The translations under genes and the position numbers were made by a program. A stretch of 64,000 nucleotides of DNA from Pseudomonas sp. RSB 5.4. GTDB lineage: Bacteria > Pseudomonadota > Gammaproteobacteria > Pseudomonadales > Pseudomonadaceae. The stretch spans positions 868,001 to 932,000 of the forward strand of contig NZ_CP146986.1 of the NCBI RefSeq assembly GCF_037126175.1, in the 5' to 3' direction. The notes below the pieces were generated by a model. It worked only from the letters and a program-made list of their open reading frames with translations, was not told the origin of the DNA and did no database searches. Shown in pieces: positions 24,845 to 33,989 of the stretch. Position 1 is the stretch's first letter, and each line of letters begins with the position of its first letter.

Positions 24845-26176
24845 ATGAGTCTGCTACCTGACGCGGTCTGCTGGCATGAAGGCATGCAATTGCTGCCGCA
24901 GCATTTTCAGTTGCAGGGCCTGCGTGCCGAAGCCCTCGGTGCGCATATGGCGCAAGCGTGCAACCCGTGGTTCTGGGGCGTCAGTCGCATGGAGTTCGAT
25001 CCCTCGGCGTTGAGCGCCGGGGTGGTTCGCGTGCTGGCGTTGCAAGGCACCATGCCTGATGGTCTGCCGGTGGATCTGCAAGCCGGTATCGGCCCGATTC
25101 TGGAACTCGATATTGGCCCGGCCATCAACGCCACCGACGATGCCACCGTCACCGTTTACCTGGCGATCAGTCCGTTGTGGCGCGCCGGGCAACTGCTGCC
25201 GCTGAAGGGACGCCTGCAATCTGTGGTCGGTGAAGCGCTGCCGGATCTGACCAGTGGCGAGTTTCCGGAATCGATCACCGTGTGGCGACCCAACCCACGC
25301 CTGTGCACGCAATTGAACAAGGCCGATTCGATCTGCCTGCCGCTGCTGAGAATCCGCAAGGAAGGCGGAGGTTTTCTGCCGCTGGCCTATACGCCGCCGA
25401 CTCCGATCCTGTTGCCCGATTCGCCGCTGGGCCGGCGCGTCGCCGGATTGTGTGCACGGGCGCGGGAAAAGTGCATGTTCCTCGGCGGTCGATTGCGTCA
25501 GGCGCAACAGGCCGGCAATCAGGACGATGCGCTGGAGATTCGCCGGCAATTGACCGCGTTGTGGGCACGGCTGCCGGAAGTCGAAGGCACACTCAACAGT
25601 CGCATCGCCCATCCGCAGAGTTTGTATGTGCAGCTACTCGGACTGGCCGGCGCCTGGTCGGCACTCGATCCGCTGGCCGGGGTGCCGGCGTTCGCGCCGC
25701 TGGATTTTCTGGAGTTGCAGCGCGGTTACGACGCGGTGCTGCAATGGCTGGAAATCACCCTCGAACTGATCCGCGCCGGCTATCGCAGCCTGCCGTTCGA
25801 GCGCGGCGAGCAGAGCTTTTCAATTCAGTTGCCCGATGAGCAACCGAGCCAGCGGCTGGTCATCGGCCTGCGCATGCCCAACGGGGCCAGCGAGCAGGCG
25901 GCCAGTGAATGGCTGCGCAGTGCAATCATCGCCTCGGCGCCGCACGTTGCCTTGCTCAGCCGCCAGCGCATGAGCGGATTGAGCCACCAGGCCATGAGCC
26001 GCAGTGAACAGGTGGCCTACAGCGTCGGCGATGACACGCGGCTGTTTGTGGTCACGGCCGAAGGCGCGTGGTTTGACGCACAACTGCCGCTGATGATCGC
26101 CGCGCCAGCAGCGAAGTTGACCAGCAGTCCGTGGCAGGTGGTGCTGTTTGTTGCGCAGACGAGTGAAAGTGCCTGA
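24845..26176 (+). CDS. tssK: type VI secretion baseplate-membrane connector TssK
   Basis: A 443-residue trimeric protein that links the baseplate to TssL/TssM. It has the characteristic start CWHEGMQLLPQHFQLQGLRA and contains VYLAISPL and FLELQRGYDAVLQWLEI. ATG at 24845 has GAAGGGAG (24833-24840) at good spacing. It lies 46 bp after tssJ and 18 bp before tssL. It is of normal length and complete. Confidence 0.95.
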   Translation: MSLLPDAVCWHEGMQLLPQHFQLQGLRAEALGAHMAQACNPWFWGVSRMEFDPSALSAGVVRVLALQGTMPDGLPVDLQAGIGPILELDIGPAINATDDATVTVYLAISPLWRAGQLLPLKGRLQSVVGEALPDLTSGEFPESITVWRPNPRLCTQLNKADSICLPLLRIRKEGGGFLPLAYTPPTPILLPDSPLGRRVAGLCARAREKCMFLGGRLRQAQQAGNQDDALEIRRQLTALWARLPEVEGTLNSRIAHPQSLYVQLLGLAGAWSALDPLAGVPAFAPLDFLELQRGYDAVLQWLEITLELIRAGYRSLPFERGEQSFSIQLPDEQPSQRLVIGLRMPNGASEQAASEWLRSAIIASAPHVALLSRQRMSGLSHQAMSRSEQVAYSVGDDTRLFVVTAEGAWFDAQLPLMIAAPAAKLTSSPWQVVLFVAQTSESA

Positions 26177-26194
26177 TCACACAAGGAACGCAGC

Positions 26195-26971
26195 ATGTCG
26201 GAAGGGACTGCCGGGGCCGGAACGAGAAATCTGAGTTTGCAGGACGCGCCGCTCAGCAGCGCATTTCGGCAGACGTGGCAGCAATGGTCGCTGGACTGGA
26301 GCCAGTTGCCCAAGGACCGCGAGGACGAGGCGGCTCTGGTCGAAACCGTGGTCGAGCTCTCGACTCAGGCCTCGCAACGATTGTGGCGCACGGCGTACTC
26401 ACGGGTGGGGGATTCGGCCACTGAGCAAGTCAAGGCGCTGGTCTATGCCTTTGTCGCGCTGGTTGATGAAACCCTGTTGTTCAGCCCGTGGCCGGGGCAA
26501 TCGGCCTGGCAGAGCAAACCTCTGGAGTCGCGTCTGTATTCGACGCGCCAGGCCGGCGAGCAACTGCCGGCGGCGATTCAAACAGTGCTCGATGAACAAC
26601 AACCGACCGCCCGCGATCTGGCCAACGTCTACCTGCAGTGCCTGATCCTCGGTTTTCATGGGCGACTGCGTGGCGAACACAGCCAGGCGCAGTTGGAGAA
26701 GTGGCGGTTGGCGTTGTTCAACTTCGCCTGGCAAGACGAGGCCGACTATGCCGATGTCAGTCAGCGCCTGGTACAACCCTCGCAGGTACCGCCGTTGCAG
26801 CTACCGGTACGCACGGCGTTGCCGGACGGCTTTCGCCTGGCGCTGGGGATTGTGGCGATGGTTCTGTTGCTGACCGGGATCGGCCAGTTTCTGTGGCGTG
26901 ACATTCGTTCGGAACTGGAGCCGGTGCTGCAGATGAGCGATTCAGTGGCGGCCCCGGAGCAAGACTCATGA
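26195..26971 (+). CDS. tssL: type VI secretion inner-membrane protein TssL (DotU family, short form)
   Basis: A 258-residue DotU-like protein. The cytoplasmic domain (about residues 20-200) contains VKALVYAFVALVDETLLFS and YLQCLILGFHGRLRG. One C-terminal transmembrane helix follows near residues 215-235 (GIVAMVLLLTGIGQFLWRD). There is no OmpA-type peptidoglycan-binding extension, so cell-wall anchoring must come from another protein or be absent. Its last four bases overlap the tssM start (ATGA). Confidence 0.94.
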   Translation: MSEGTAGAGTRNLSLQDAPLSSAFRQTWQQWSLDWSQLPKDREDEAALVETVVELSTQASQRLWRTAYSRVGDSATEQVKALVYAFVALVDETLLFSPWPGQSAWQSKPLESRLYSTRQAGEQLPAAIQTVLDEQQPTARDLANVYLQCLILGFHGRLRGEHSQAQLEKWRLALFNFAWQDEADYADVSQRLVQPSQVPPLQLPVRTALPDGFRLALGIVAMVLLLTGIGQFLWRDIRSELEPVLQMSDSVAAPEQDS

Positions 26972-29900
26972 GCACTTTGACGATTGTCGCGTGGGTGGTC
27001 GCGCTGTTGTTGCTGCTGGTGATCATCGCGGTTGCGGTGTGGTGGCTGCGCACTCAGAGCGGCGCGGCGATCCGCAGTTTCTACGCTTCGGTGCGGCACA
27101 TGGAGCAAGAGCAGGGCACCCATGATCGTTATCAAATGCCGTGGTTGTTGATGCTCGGGGACGAAATCCAGGGCACGCAACTGGTCAACGAATGGCACCT
27201 GCAACCCACCGACAAACCGGCGTGGTTCGGCCGCTGGTGGTCGGACCCCGAGGGCGCGGTGCTGGTGGTGCCGCAAGCATTGTTCTTGCCCGAGGACGGC
27301 ATGCACCTGCAACGCGGCGGCTGGTGGCGTCTGCTCGGGCTGATTTTACGCCTGCGCAGCAAACGTCCGCTGGACGGGGTGATCTGGACGGTGCCGGTCA
27401 GTCGTCTGGACAACCTGGAGCAGGCCACCCAACTCGGTCTGGCGGCGCGTCGGCGCTTCATCGATCTGCTGCAACGGTTCGGTTTGAGTGTGCCGGTGTA
27501 TGTGATCGTCACGGGTCTTGAAGAACTGCCCGGGTTTCAGGAACTGATCAGTGCACTGCCGGATGAAGCCCGTGATCGCACTCTGGGCTGGTCATCGCCC
27601 TACGCGCGCGATGCGGTCTGGCAGGGGCAATGGAGCGACCAGGCGCTGGACAGCTTGCACCGGGCTCTGGCCGAAGCGGTGATCGAAATCGGTACTTTGT
27701 CCGGGCACCTGAGCGCGGACCTGTACGCGTTGCCGGAACGTCTGGAAAGCCTGCGCCGTGGCTTGCAGAACGTATTGGAGCCGGTATTTCAGGGCAACGC
27801 GCAGGGTGAGGCGCCGTGTTTTCGCGGCGTGTATTTCAGCGCGAATCAGCCGGCCGATGATGCGCTCGACGGATTTTCCGCCGATGACAGCGGCTTGCAG
27901 CGCAGTGCGTTCGTGCGCCAGTTGTGGCGCCAGCGCCTGGTCGGCGAACGAGGCCTGGCCCAGGGTGTGCCGCGCCTGTTGCGCTTGCGTCAGCGCTGGC
28001 AACGGATCACTGCCGGCGTCGCGCTGGTGGTCGGAGTGCTGTGGGCGGTGGCGATGATCTGGGTCTGGCGCGACTCGGTTCGCGATGCCCACGAACTGGC
28101 GCGGCTGATGCAGGGTGCGCAGAAGAGCTATGTCGCCGTCACCGACGAAGCGCATCGCATCGAGCCGACCCGGCGCAATGTGCAGAGCTTCTGGCGCGTG
28201 CTGGAAAAAGCGCCGCACTGGCACTACGTGTCGTTGGTGTTTCCGACCTCGTGGTTCTCCTCTTTCGATACCCGGATCGAACAGGAACTGTTCCGCTCGA
28301 CCCAGCGCCATATGCTGGTGCCGCTGCACGATCTGCTGGTGGCGGAGCTGGCGAAAATCAAGGCGATTCGCAGCACTGATCGGCGCACCAGCGTCGAAAG
28401 CGAAGACCCGGCGCAATGGCAGAACTACCAGAAGGCCACGGATCTGGTGGATCGCGCATTGCGTCTGGAGCAACAGAATCAGTTGTTCGGTGAAGTGCAG
28501 AACAACCAGCGAGTGCCACTCGATGACCTGGTGCAACTGAGCAACAGCGCGCTGTCACTGAACCTCAACGCCGCCACCTTGCCCCATGCCGCTTATTACA
28601 ATCGACTGCTGGCGGCAGGGGATGGCGGTGATTTGCAGGCGCTGGACCTGAGCGTCGAGCGGCCGCTGATTGTCAGCAACTTCACCGGGCTGATGGAGCG
28701 CTGGCTCGATCAGTATTTCCTCGCTGACAACTTTGTCAGCAAGGCCGGTTACCTCAAGCTGCATCTGGAGCAACTGGAGGCGGGCAGCGGCAACAGCTTG
28801 AGCGAGCTGGAAGATCTGCGGGCACTGATTGATGATCTGCAAGCGGCGATCGCCCTGACCAACTCGACCTGGAGTCGCGGCAAGGGCCAGGAACTGGTAC
28901 CGGGCTACCGCGACTTTCTCGACAAGGTACGCAAGAGCACATTGCTCGGGCCTGCCGTTGAACAACAACTCGACGCCCAGGCGAGCAAGTTGCAGCAGAG
29001 TTTTCGCGATCAGTGGATCGCCCAGGTCGGTTCTCGCGGCAATCTGCTGGTGCAGCAGGGCAGCGGGCAACTGGCGTTGCAGGATCAGGTGGTGAAACTC
29101 AACAACGCCGTGCAGGCGCTGTTCAGGCGCGACTTCGTTTCGATCGCGATGCGCGCCACGCAGGACAACGTCAATATGCAGGGTCAGACCGTCGACGGCG
29201 ATGACCTTAATACCTCGTTGAGCTACTTCGCCAGCTACAAAAGTTATGTCGCCGAAGAGCTGCCGCGCATCCCGCCGGTGTATCGCGATGCCTTGCTGCA
29301 AGCGGCCGAAACTGCCGCCGCCCAGGCGATGTGGCTGAGCCTCAAGGATCACAACGACCAGACTCATCCGTACGCGGTATTCAACGTTCAGGCCGAACAG
29401 GCGATGGCCCTGCAAAAAGCCTTTGTCGAGGTGCACCGCAGCGACCTCGCCGCGCGTCTGCAAGGCGCATTGAATCGGCGGGCGCTGGCGCAGATCGTCA
29501 GCGGTCTTGAAGAAATCACCGCGCAACCGTTGTTCGGTGGTCGTACCGAAATCAGTCAGTGGGACGGTTCGAAAAACCTCGGCCTGCAGCTGTACGGTGC
29601 CAGTGATGTGCAGGATCTGAAACTGAGTCTCAAACAGCAGTTCAACACCATGCTTGGCATCACCGAACGTCGCGCGCCGGCCCTGCAGTGGCTGATGACC
29701 CAGCAGGGCAACCTGTCGGCGCTGGATTACGAGCGAGTGACCCAGTTCAGCGCGCTCAACGATGAATTGCTCAAGTACAAGGACGCCAACCCGGCGAGTT
29801 CCCCGGCGCAGATCGAGCAACTGGTCAGTCGTGATTTCATCGAGATGGACACCGGTTCCTGCCTGCAGGTTCTGCAAACGGCCAACCTGGCGGGTGGGCG

Positions 29901-30789
29901 TGGCACGCTGGCGATGCGTGCGGTGGAGTTGCAACAATCGGCGATGCAGCGTTGCCAGTTCCTGCAACAGCAAGAAGCGGCCACGGCCTGGAATGAACTG
30001 GCCAACTATTTCAATCAATTCCTGGCCGATCGTTTCCCGTTTGCCAACGGGGTGCAGGCGCAGGACGCCGATCCGTCACGGGTCCAGCATTTTCTGGAAA
30101 TCATCGACAAGCGCCTGCCGGTGGCGCAGGCCGGACTTGTCTTGAGCCAGACCCCGGAGCGCCTGGCCGCCGAAGACTTTCTCAACCGCCTGAAGCAGGC
30201 CAGCGTGTGGCTGACTCCGCTGTTCGTGCGCGACAAAAGCGGCATCCTCGGGGTGGAACTCGACGTGCGCTGGCGCACCGACCGCGAGGAAGAGAGAGGC
30301 GCCGATCAGGTGATTGCCTGGGGCTTGCTGGCGGGTAATCAGCAGATCAACTACCCCGGCGCCGAACAGCCGAACCTGCGCTGGATGGTCGGCCAACCGA
30401 TCCGCCTGACCCTGCGCTGGGCACGCAACGGCAAGGAGCGCCCGGTCAACGATCCGCTGCAACCGAACCTGGTGGTGCGCGACATGGAGGCCGGTTGGGA
30501 GTACGGCGGGCCGTGGTCGCTGCTGCGCTTGATGCGTGCGCACTTCTCGGTGCAGCGTCAGCCGAATATGGATTACACCGATTTTCCGCTGGCGTTGCGC
30601 CTGCCGGTTACGGCGGCGACCGACAGCGTCACCAGCGAATTCACGCGGATGTTCGTGCGCCTGTCGCTGATGAGCCAGGGCTCGAAATTGCCGCTGTCGA
30701 TCTCGCCATTGCCTACCCGCGCACCGCGTTCACCCTTTCAGATGACCAACACGACCGCTGCCCTCGAAGCCTCCAAGGAGAATCTGTGA
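26968..30789 (+). CDS. tssM: type VI secretion inner-membrane protein TssM (IcmF family), no P-loop
   Basis: A 1273-residue IcmF-type protein. A transmembrane helix lies at about residues 3-28 (IVAWVVALLLLLVIIAVAVW) and another near residue 350 (VALVVGVLWAVAMIWVWRD). A large periplasmic part follows and ends in the TssJ-binding region. Where many TssM proteins have a Walker A motif (GPPGSGKT type), this one reads WLLMLGDEIQGTQLVNEW, which lacks the GK[ST]. NTP hydrolysis by TssM is therefore unlikely. It overlaps tssL (ATGA) and is overlapped by tssA (GTGA). Confidence 0.94.
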   Translation: MSTLTIVAWVVALLLLLVIIAVAVWWLRTQSGAAIRSFYASVRHMEQEQGTHDRYQMPWLLMLGDEIQGTQLVNEWHLQPTDKPAWFGRWWSDPEGAVLVVPQALFLPEDGMHLQRGGWWRLLGLILRLRSKRPLDGVIWTVPVSRLDNLEQATQLGLAARRRFIDLLQRFGLSVPVYVIVTGLEELPGFQELISALPDEARDRTLGWSSPYARDAVWQGQWSDQALDSLHRALAEAVIEIGTLSGHLSADLYALPERLESLRRGLQNVLEPVFQGNAQGEAPCFRGVYFSANQPADDALDGFSADDSGLQRSAFVRQLWRQRLVGERGLAQGVPRLLRLRQRWQRITAGVALVVGVLWAVAMIWVWRDSVRDAHELARLMQGAQKSYVAVTDEAHRIEPTRRNVQSFWRVLEKAPHWHYVSLVFPTSWFSSFDTRIEQELFRSTQRHMLVPLHDLLVAELAKIKAIRSTDRRTSVESEDPAQWQNYQKATDLVDRALRLEQQNQLFGEVQNNQRVPLDDLVQLSNSALSLNLNAATLPHAAYYNRLLAAGDGGDLQALDLSVERPLIVSNFTGLMERWLDQYFLADNFVSKAGYLKLHLEQLEAGSGNSLSELEDLRALIDDLQAAIALTNSTWSRGKGQELVPGYRDFLDKVRKSTLLGPAVEQQLDAQASKLQQSFRDQWIAQVGSRGNLLVQQGSGQLALQDQVVKLNNAVQALFRRDFVSIAMRATQDNVNMQGQTVDGDDLNTSLSYFASYKSYVAEELPRIPPVYRDALLQAAETAAAQAMWLSLKDHNDQTHPYAVFNVQAEQAMALQKAFVEVHRSDLAARLQGALNRRALAQIVSGLEEITAQPLFGGRTEISQWDGSKNLGLQLYGASDVQDLKLSLKQQFNTMLGITERRAPALQWLMTQQGNLSALDYERVTQFSALNDELLKYKDANPASSPAQIEQLVSRDFIEMDTGSCLQVLQTANLAGGRGTLAMRAVELQQSAMQRCQFLQQQEAATAWNELANYFNQFLADRFPFANGVQAQDADPSRVQHFLEIIDKRLPVAQAGLVLSQTPERLAAEDFLNRLKQASVWLTPLFVRDKSGILGVELDVRWRTDREEERGADQVIAWGLLAGNQQINYPGAEQPNLRWMVGQPIRLTLRWARNGKERPVNDPLQPNLVVRDMEAGWEYGGPWSLLRLMRAHFSVQRQPNMDYTDFPLALRLPVTAATDSVTSEFTRMFVRLSLMSQGSKLPLSISPLPTRAPRSPFQMTNTTAALEASKENL

Positions 30790-31868
30790 GCCTGCCTTTG
30801 ACAACCTTGCCAGAGCTGATCGACCAGTTGCTCGCGCCGATCAGCGCCGAGGCGCCGTGTGGTGTCGATCTGCGTTATGAACGCGAGTTCGACCAGTTGC
30901 GCGATCTGCGCCGCGAAGACGATGCGAGCCTGCCGACCGGGGTCTGGCAATCGACGCTCAAGCGCGCGAACTGGCCGGAAGTGGAGAAACTGACCACTTG
31001 CTTGCTGCTGGAGCGCAGCAAGGATTTGATGCTCAGCGCCTGGCTCGGTGAAGCGTGGCTGCACCTGCAAGCGCTGGACGGGTTGCCCGGCAGTCTGGCG
31101 CTGATCGCCGGATTGTGTGAACGTTTTCCCGAGCACCTGCACCCGCAGGCCGAGGACGGCGATCAGTCGTGGCGGGTGATTCCGCTGGAATGGCTGGTGC
31201 GCCGTTACTGTGAAATTTTGCTGACCCGGGTGCCGTTGTTCGGCGCGAACAACAGTGATTTCGAGGTTTACACCCTTGAAGTCTGGCGTCGCCTGAAAGT
31301 GCAGCAGGTTCAGGTCAATGACAGTAAAGGCGCAAAGACTTCGGCGGAAAATGCGCGCAACGAACAGAAACGGCTCAGTGAGCAGATCCGCGCGACGCCG
31401 CTGGCATTCTGGCTGCGCACGCAGGGCAGTCTGCTGTTGAGTCTGCAACACCTGCAACGTCTCGATGCGTGGAGCGATGCTTATCTGGGCGGTCAAGGGC
31501 CGGGCTTCGGGCCATTGCAGCAAACCATCGAGGCGTTACTGACGCTGGTTCAGGAGTTCATCGCCATGCACCCACAACAACCGACGCCCGCGCCTGCACC
31601 ACTCGAGACGCCTGTCGCCGTGGCGCAGTTTGTCGAAGAGGCGCCGGTGGCTCAGGTGTTACGCGAGCCGGCCAGTCGTGAAGAGGCTTACCGCCAATTG
31701 CTGCTGATCGCCGAATACCTGGCGCGCACCGAGCCTCACAGCCCGGTGCCGTACCTGATTCGACGCGGAGTCGAGTGGGGTAATAAACCACTGAGCGAAT
31801 TGCTCGGCGAGCTGATCAGCGCCGACGCTGAATCGCGGCGTTTGTGGACGTTGCTCGGGGTGCTTTAG
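30786..31868 (+). CDS. tssA: type VI secretion assembly protein TssA
   Basis: A 360-residue protein with the ImpA N-terminal domain (ISAEAPCGVDLRYEREFDQL, LLERSKDLMLSAWLGEAWL). A proline-rich hinge (PQQPTPAPAPLETP) and a C-terminal domain follow (YRQLLLIAEYLARTEPHSPV, then YLIRRGVEW). The start is a GTG overlapping the tssM stop (GTGA), with AAGGAG at 30775-30780. It is last in the operon. Its stop overlaps, by four bases and tail to tail, the stop of the opposing dehydrogenase gene, so there is no room for an intrinsic terminator. Confidence 0.93.
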   Translation: MSLPLTTLPELIDQLLAPISAEAPCGVDLRYEREFDQLRDLRREDDASLPTGVWQSTLKRANWPEVEKLTTCLLLERSKDLMLSAWLGEAWLHLQALDGLPGSLALIAGLCERFPEHLHPQAEDGDQSWRVIPLEWLVRRYCEILLTRVPLFGANNSDFEVYTLEVWRRLKVQQVQVNDSKGAKTSAENARNEQKRLSEQIRATPLAFWLRTQGSLLLSLQHLQRLDAWSDAYLGGQGPGFGPLQQTIEALLTLVQEFIAMHPQQPTPAPAPLETPVAVAQFVEEAPVAQVLREPASREEAYRQLLLIAEYLARTEPHSPVPYLIRRGVEWGNKPLSELLGELISADAESRRLWTLLGVL

Positions 31869-32833
31869 CGCAAGCGTTGATGGCCTGTTTTCGGCGGCAA
31901 CTGAATCGGCGTCAGCACGGGTTGACCCGAGAAGAATGCCGTAAGGTTTTTCCCCACCAATTCGACTGTGCCTTGCGTGGCCTCCGGCGACAGACCGGCG
32001 ACATGCGGGGTCAGTATCACGTTGCCGAGCGTTTTCAATGCGTCCGGTACTTGTGGTTCGTGGTCGAATACATCCAGCGCGGCGCCGGCGATTCGCCGTT
32101 GTTCCAGTGCCGTGATCAGCTCGGCGGTGGCGATCACACTGGCGCGAGCAATATTGACAATGAATCCCGCAGGCCCGAGCGCGTCGAGCACCGGACGCGT
32201 CACCAGATGCTGAGTGCCAATCCCGCCCGGCGTGGCGACGATCAGAAAGTCCGAGGCCCGCGCCAGTTCGGTCGGCGTCGAGCAGAAGGTGTAGAGCACA
32301 TCGCTGCGCACCTGGCGGTTGTGGTAGCTGATCTGCATGTCAAAACCGAGGTGCGCGCGCTTGGCGATCGCCATGCCCACCGCGCCGAGCCCGAGAATCC
32401 CCAGGCGTTTGCCGGCCAGCGACGGGCGCATGATCTTCGGCCATTCACCGCGACGCACGGCGGCGTCGCAGCGCGGAATGTCGCGCACCAGCGCCAGCAG
32501 CATCGCCATCGCGTGGTCGGCCACCGACGAGGCGTTGACCCCGGCACCGTTGGTCACGGTGATGCCGCGATCACTGGCAGCCTGCAGGTCGACATGCTCG
32601 TAACCGGCACCGATCACGGTGATGATTTTCAGCGCGGGCAGGTCCGCGATTTCGTCGGAGGTCAGGCCCAGCGGGCCACGGGTCAATACCGCATCGATGC
32701 GGCTACCGTGGCTGGCGATGGCTTGCGCACGTTCGGCAGGCGTGGGGGCGAGGATCAGGTGAAAGCCCTGATGCTCGAGAATCGGCAAATAGTCATTGAT
32801 GGTTTCAACCAGTACCAGAACGGTTGCGGGCAT
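31865..32833 (-). CDS. D-2-hydroxyacid dehydrogenase (glyoxylate/hydroxypyruvate reductase-like)
   Basis: A 322-residue NAD(P)-dependent enzyme. The Rossmann motif is GILGLGAVG (near residue 150). The catalytic triad of the family is R230 (NIARAS), E259 (FDHEP) and H277 (LTPHVAG). The likely reaction is reduction of glyoxylate, hydroxypyruvate or a related 2-ketoacid. ATG at 32833 was chosen because the family fold begins there; the in-frame extension upstream is not family-like. It is convergent with tssA (4-bp overlap), and it stands where HSI-III of P. aeruginosa carries the sigma-54 activator gene. Confidence 0.88.
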   Translation of the reverse strand: MPATVLVLVETINDYLPILEHQGFHLILAPTPAERAQAIASHGSRIDAVLTRGPLGLTSDEIADLPALKIITVIGAGYEHVDLQAASDRGITVTNGAGVNASSVADHAMAMLLALVRDIPRCDAAVRRGEWPKIMRPSLAGKRLGILGLGAVGMAIAKRAHLGFDMQISYHNRQVRSDVLYTFCSTPTELARASDFLIVATPGGIGTQHLVTRPVLDALGPAGFIVNIARASVIATAELITALEQRRIAGAALDVFDHEPQVPDALKTLGNVILTPHVAGLSPEATQGTVELVGKNLTAFFSGQPVLTPIQLPPKTGHQRLR

Positions 32834-33004
32834 TGCGCGGCTCCTGTGATCGTCGGCGGGGCAGGTTGTGAAATTCGGTTCAGAGTGCTGAATGCGGAGC
32901 GGCTTGGCAATCATGCTGATTCGCGTTGTGGTGTTCTGATTCTGGACGGCTTCGCGCAAGAAGCAAGGGCGGCAGCACACCGGCTATCCAGTGTGCAGAC
33001 GGGA

Positions 33005-33283
33005 TCATTGCGCTGGTTGGGCTTTGATTTGTTCGGCCAGGGCAATCGGTTTGAAATCGTAGGTGGGATAGAACTCGGTTCGGTAACTGCCCCACGCGGT
33101 GTTTTCCAGTGCGAGGTTGACTTCGGCCAGGCGCGATGCCGGGAAGCGCACGGTGACCACTTGGCCGATGCCCATCATGATTTTCCAGCTCACCACTTCC
33201 ACCCCGGCCGGGGGAAAGGTTTTATAGAACCCCTGTTGCGCGGGCTGGGCCTTGAGTTCGCTCAGCGGTTGCGACTGAAACAC
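33005..33283 (-). CDS. hypothetical protein, probably N-terminally truncated
   Basis: A 92-residue frame starting with GTG. It reads like the mature part of a small secreted protein (SWKIMMGIGQVVTVRFPASR, then WGSYRTEFYPTYDF) but has no signal peptide. Upstream in frame, the sequence continues as plausible protein (YVNAVFVPAS) for about 16 codons until a TAG. This suggests that the original 5' end has been lost or mutated near the hairpin at 33306-33339. No ribosome binding site was found for the GTG. It may be a pseudogene. Function unknown. Confidence 0.4.
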   Translation of the reverse strand: MFQSQPLSELKAQPAQQGFYKTFPPAGVEVVSWKIMMGIGQVVTVRFPASRLAEVNLALENTAWGSYRTEFYPTYDFKPIALAEQIKAQPAQ

Positions 33284-33305
33284 CGATGCAGGTACAAATA
33301 CTGCA

Positions 33306-33339
33306 TTGACGTAACCGCACTACAGTGCAGCGACGTCAA
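33306..33339. other. nested inverted repeat at the 5' side of the truncated gene
   Basis: TTGACGT (33306-33312) pairs with ACGTCAA (33333-33339), and inside it GCACT (33317-33321) pairs with AGTGC (33324-33328). No T-run follows on either strand, so a terminator is not supported. It could be an operator or part of the scar that truncated the neighbouring frame. Confidence 0.5.
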
Positions 33340-33355
33340 TTCGCAGGGCGGCGGG

Positions 33356-33880
33356 TCAGAACGTCACGTCGGCACTGTTGATCAACCGGGCGAAGGCAGC
33401 GCCGAGGGTTGCGTTGTGGTGATCGATGATCGCCTGCGCGGCGAGCGCGGGGGTGTCCATGCACGTGTGAGCGTCGGCCACGAGCACGGGTTTGAAACCG
33501 AGGTCGGCAGCGGCGCGGCAGGTGCTGTCGATGCAGAACTGGCTTTTCATTCCGACGATATACAGGTCATCGATCTGCGCCGATTCGAGCCGGCGCGCCA
33601 GGTCCGTGCCGTGGAAAGCATTGGGGCGGGATTTGTTGAAGAGGGTATCGACTTCTGCATCCAGCTCCAGTGCCGGCAGCAATTGCCAGAATGGGCTGCC
33701 CGCAGCAACCGGCGAACCTTCCGGCCCGGTGTGGCGCACGGCGAAGATTGGCACGTATTGTTGGCGAGCCAGAGCAATCAGGTGTTGGATATTGGCGAGG
33801 AGGCGCTCACCGTCATGGGGTTTTTCCGGGCCATGGAACAGACCGACCTGCATATCGATGATCAACAGTGCTGCGGACAT
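33356..33880 (-). CDS. cysteine hydrolase (isochorismatase-like)
   Basis: A 174-residue isochorismatase-superfamily hydrolase. The catalytic triad can be read as D9 (LLIIDMQ), K83 (FNKSRPNAF) and C116 (MKSQFCIDST). The family hydrolyses isochorismate, nicotinamide or other amides; the substrate here is unknown. ATG at 33880 has AAGGAG seven bases upstream. It lies downstream of the tautomerase gene on the same strand, but a terminator hairpin and a possible leader peptide stand between them. Confidence 0.88.
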   Translation of the reverse strand: MSAALLIIDMQVGLFHGPEKPHDGERLLANIQHLIALARQQYVPIFAVRHTGPEGSPVAAGSPFWQLLPALELDAEVDTLFNKSRPNAFHGTDLARRLESAQIDDLYIVGMKSQFCIDSTCRAAADLGFKPVLVADAHTCMDTPALAAQAIIDHHNATLGAAFARLINSADVTF

Positions 33881-33942
33881 GGTGTTTCTCCTTGAGTGAC
33901 TCACTGGTTTGCAACAGCAGCCGCACGGACGGGAGAAACAAC

Positions 33943-33971
33943 AAGGCCCCGTCCATTGCTGGCGGGGCCTT
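33943..33971 (-). terminator. intrinsic terminator or attenuator upstream of the cysteine hydrolase gene
   Basis: AAGGCCCCG pairs with CGGGGCCTT (9-bp stem, 11-base loop). Read on the minus strand the hairpin is followed by TTGTTGTTTCT. It would end transcripts coming from the tautomerase gene 63 bp before the cysteine hydrolase start, or act as the terminator of an attenuator. Confidence 0.75.
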
Positions 33972-33989
33972 GGGTTTGCTGCGCTGGTT

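Noticed and set aside
31844..33895. Long plus-strand open frame (about 683 codons) across the dehydrogenase and cysteine hydrolase genes
   Set aside because: It covers two clear genes on the other strand and has no domain-like sequence.
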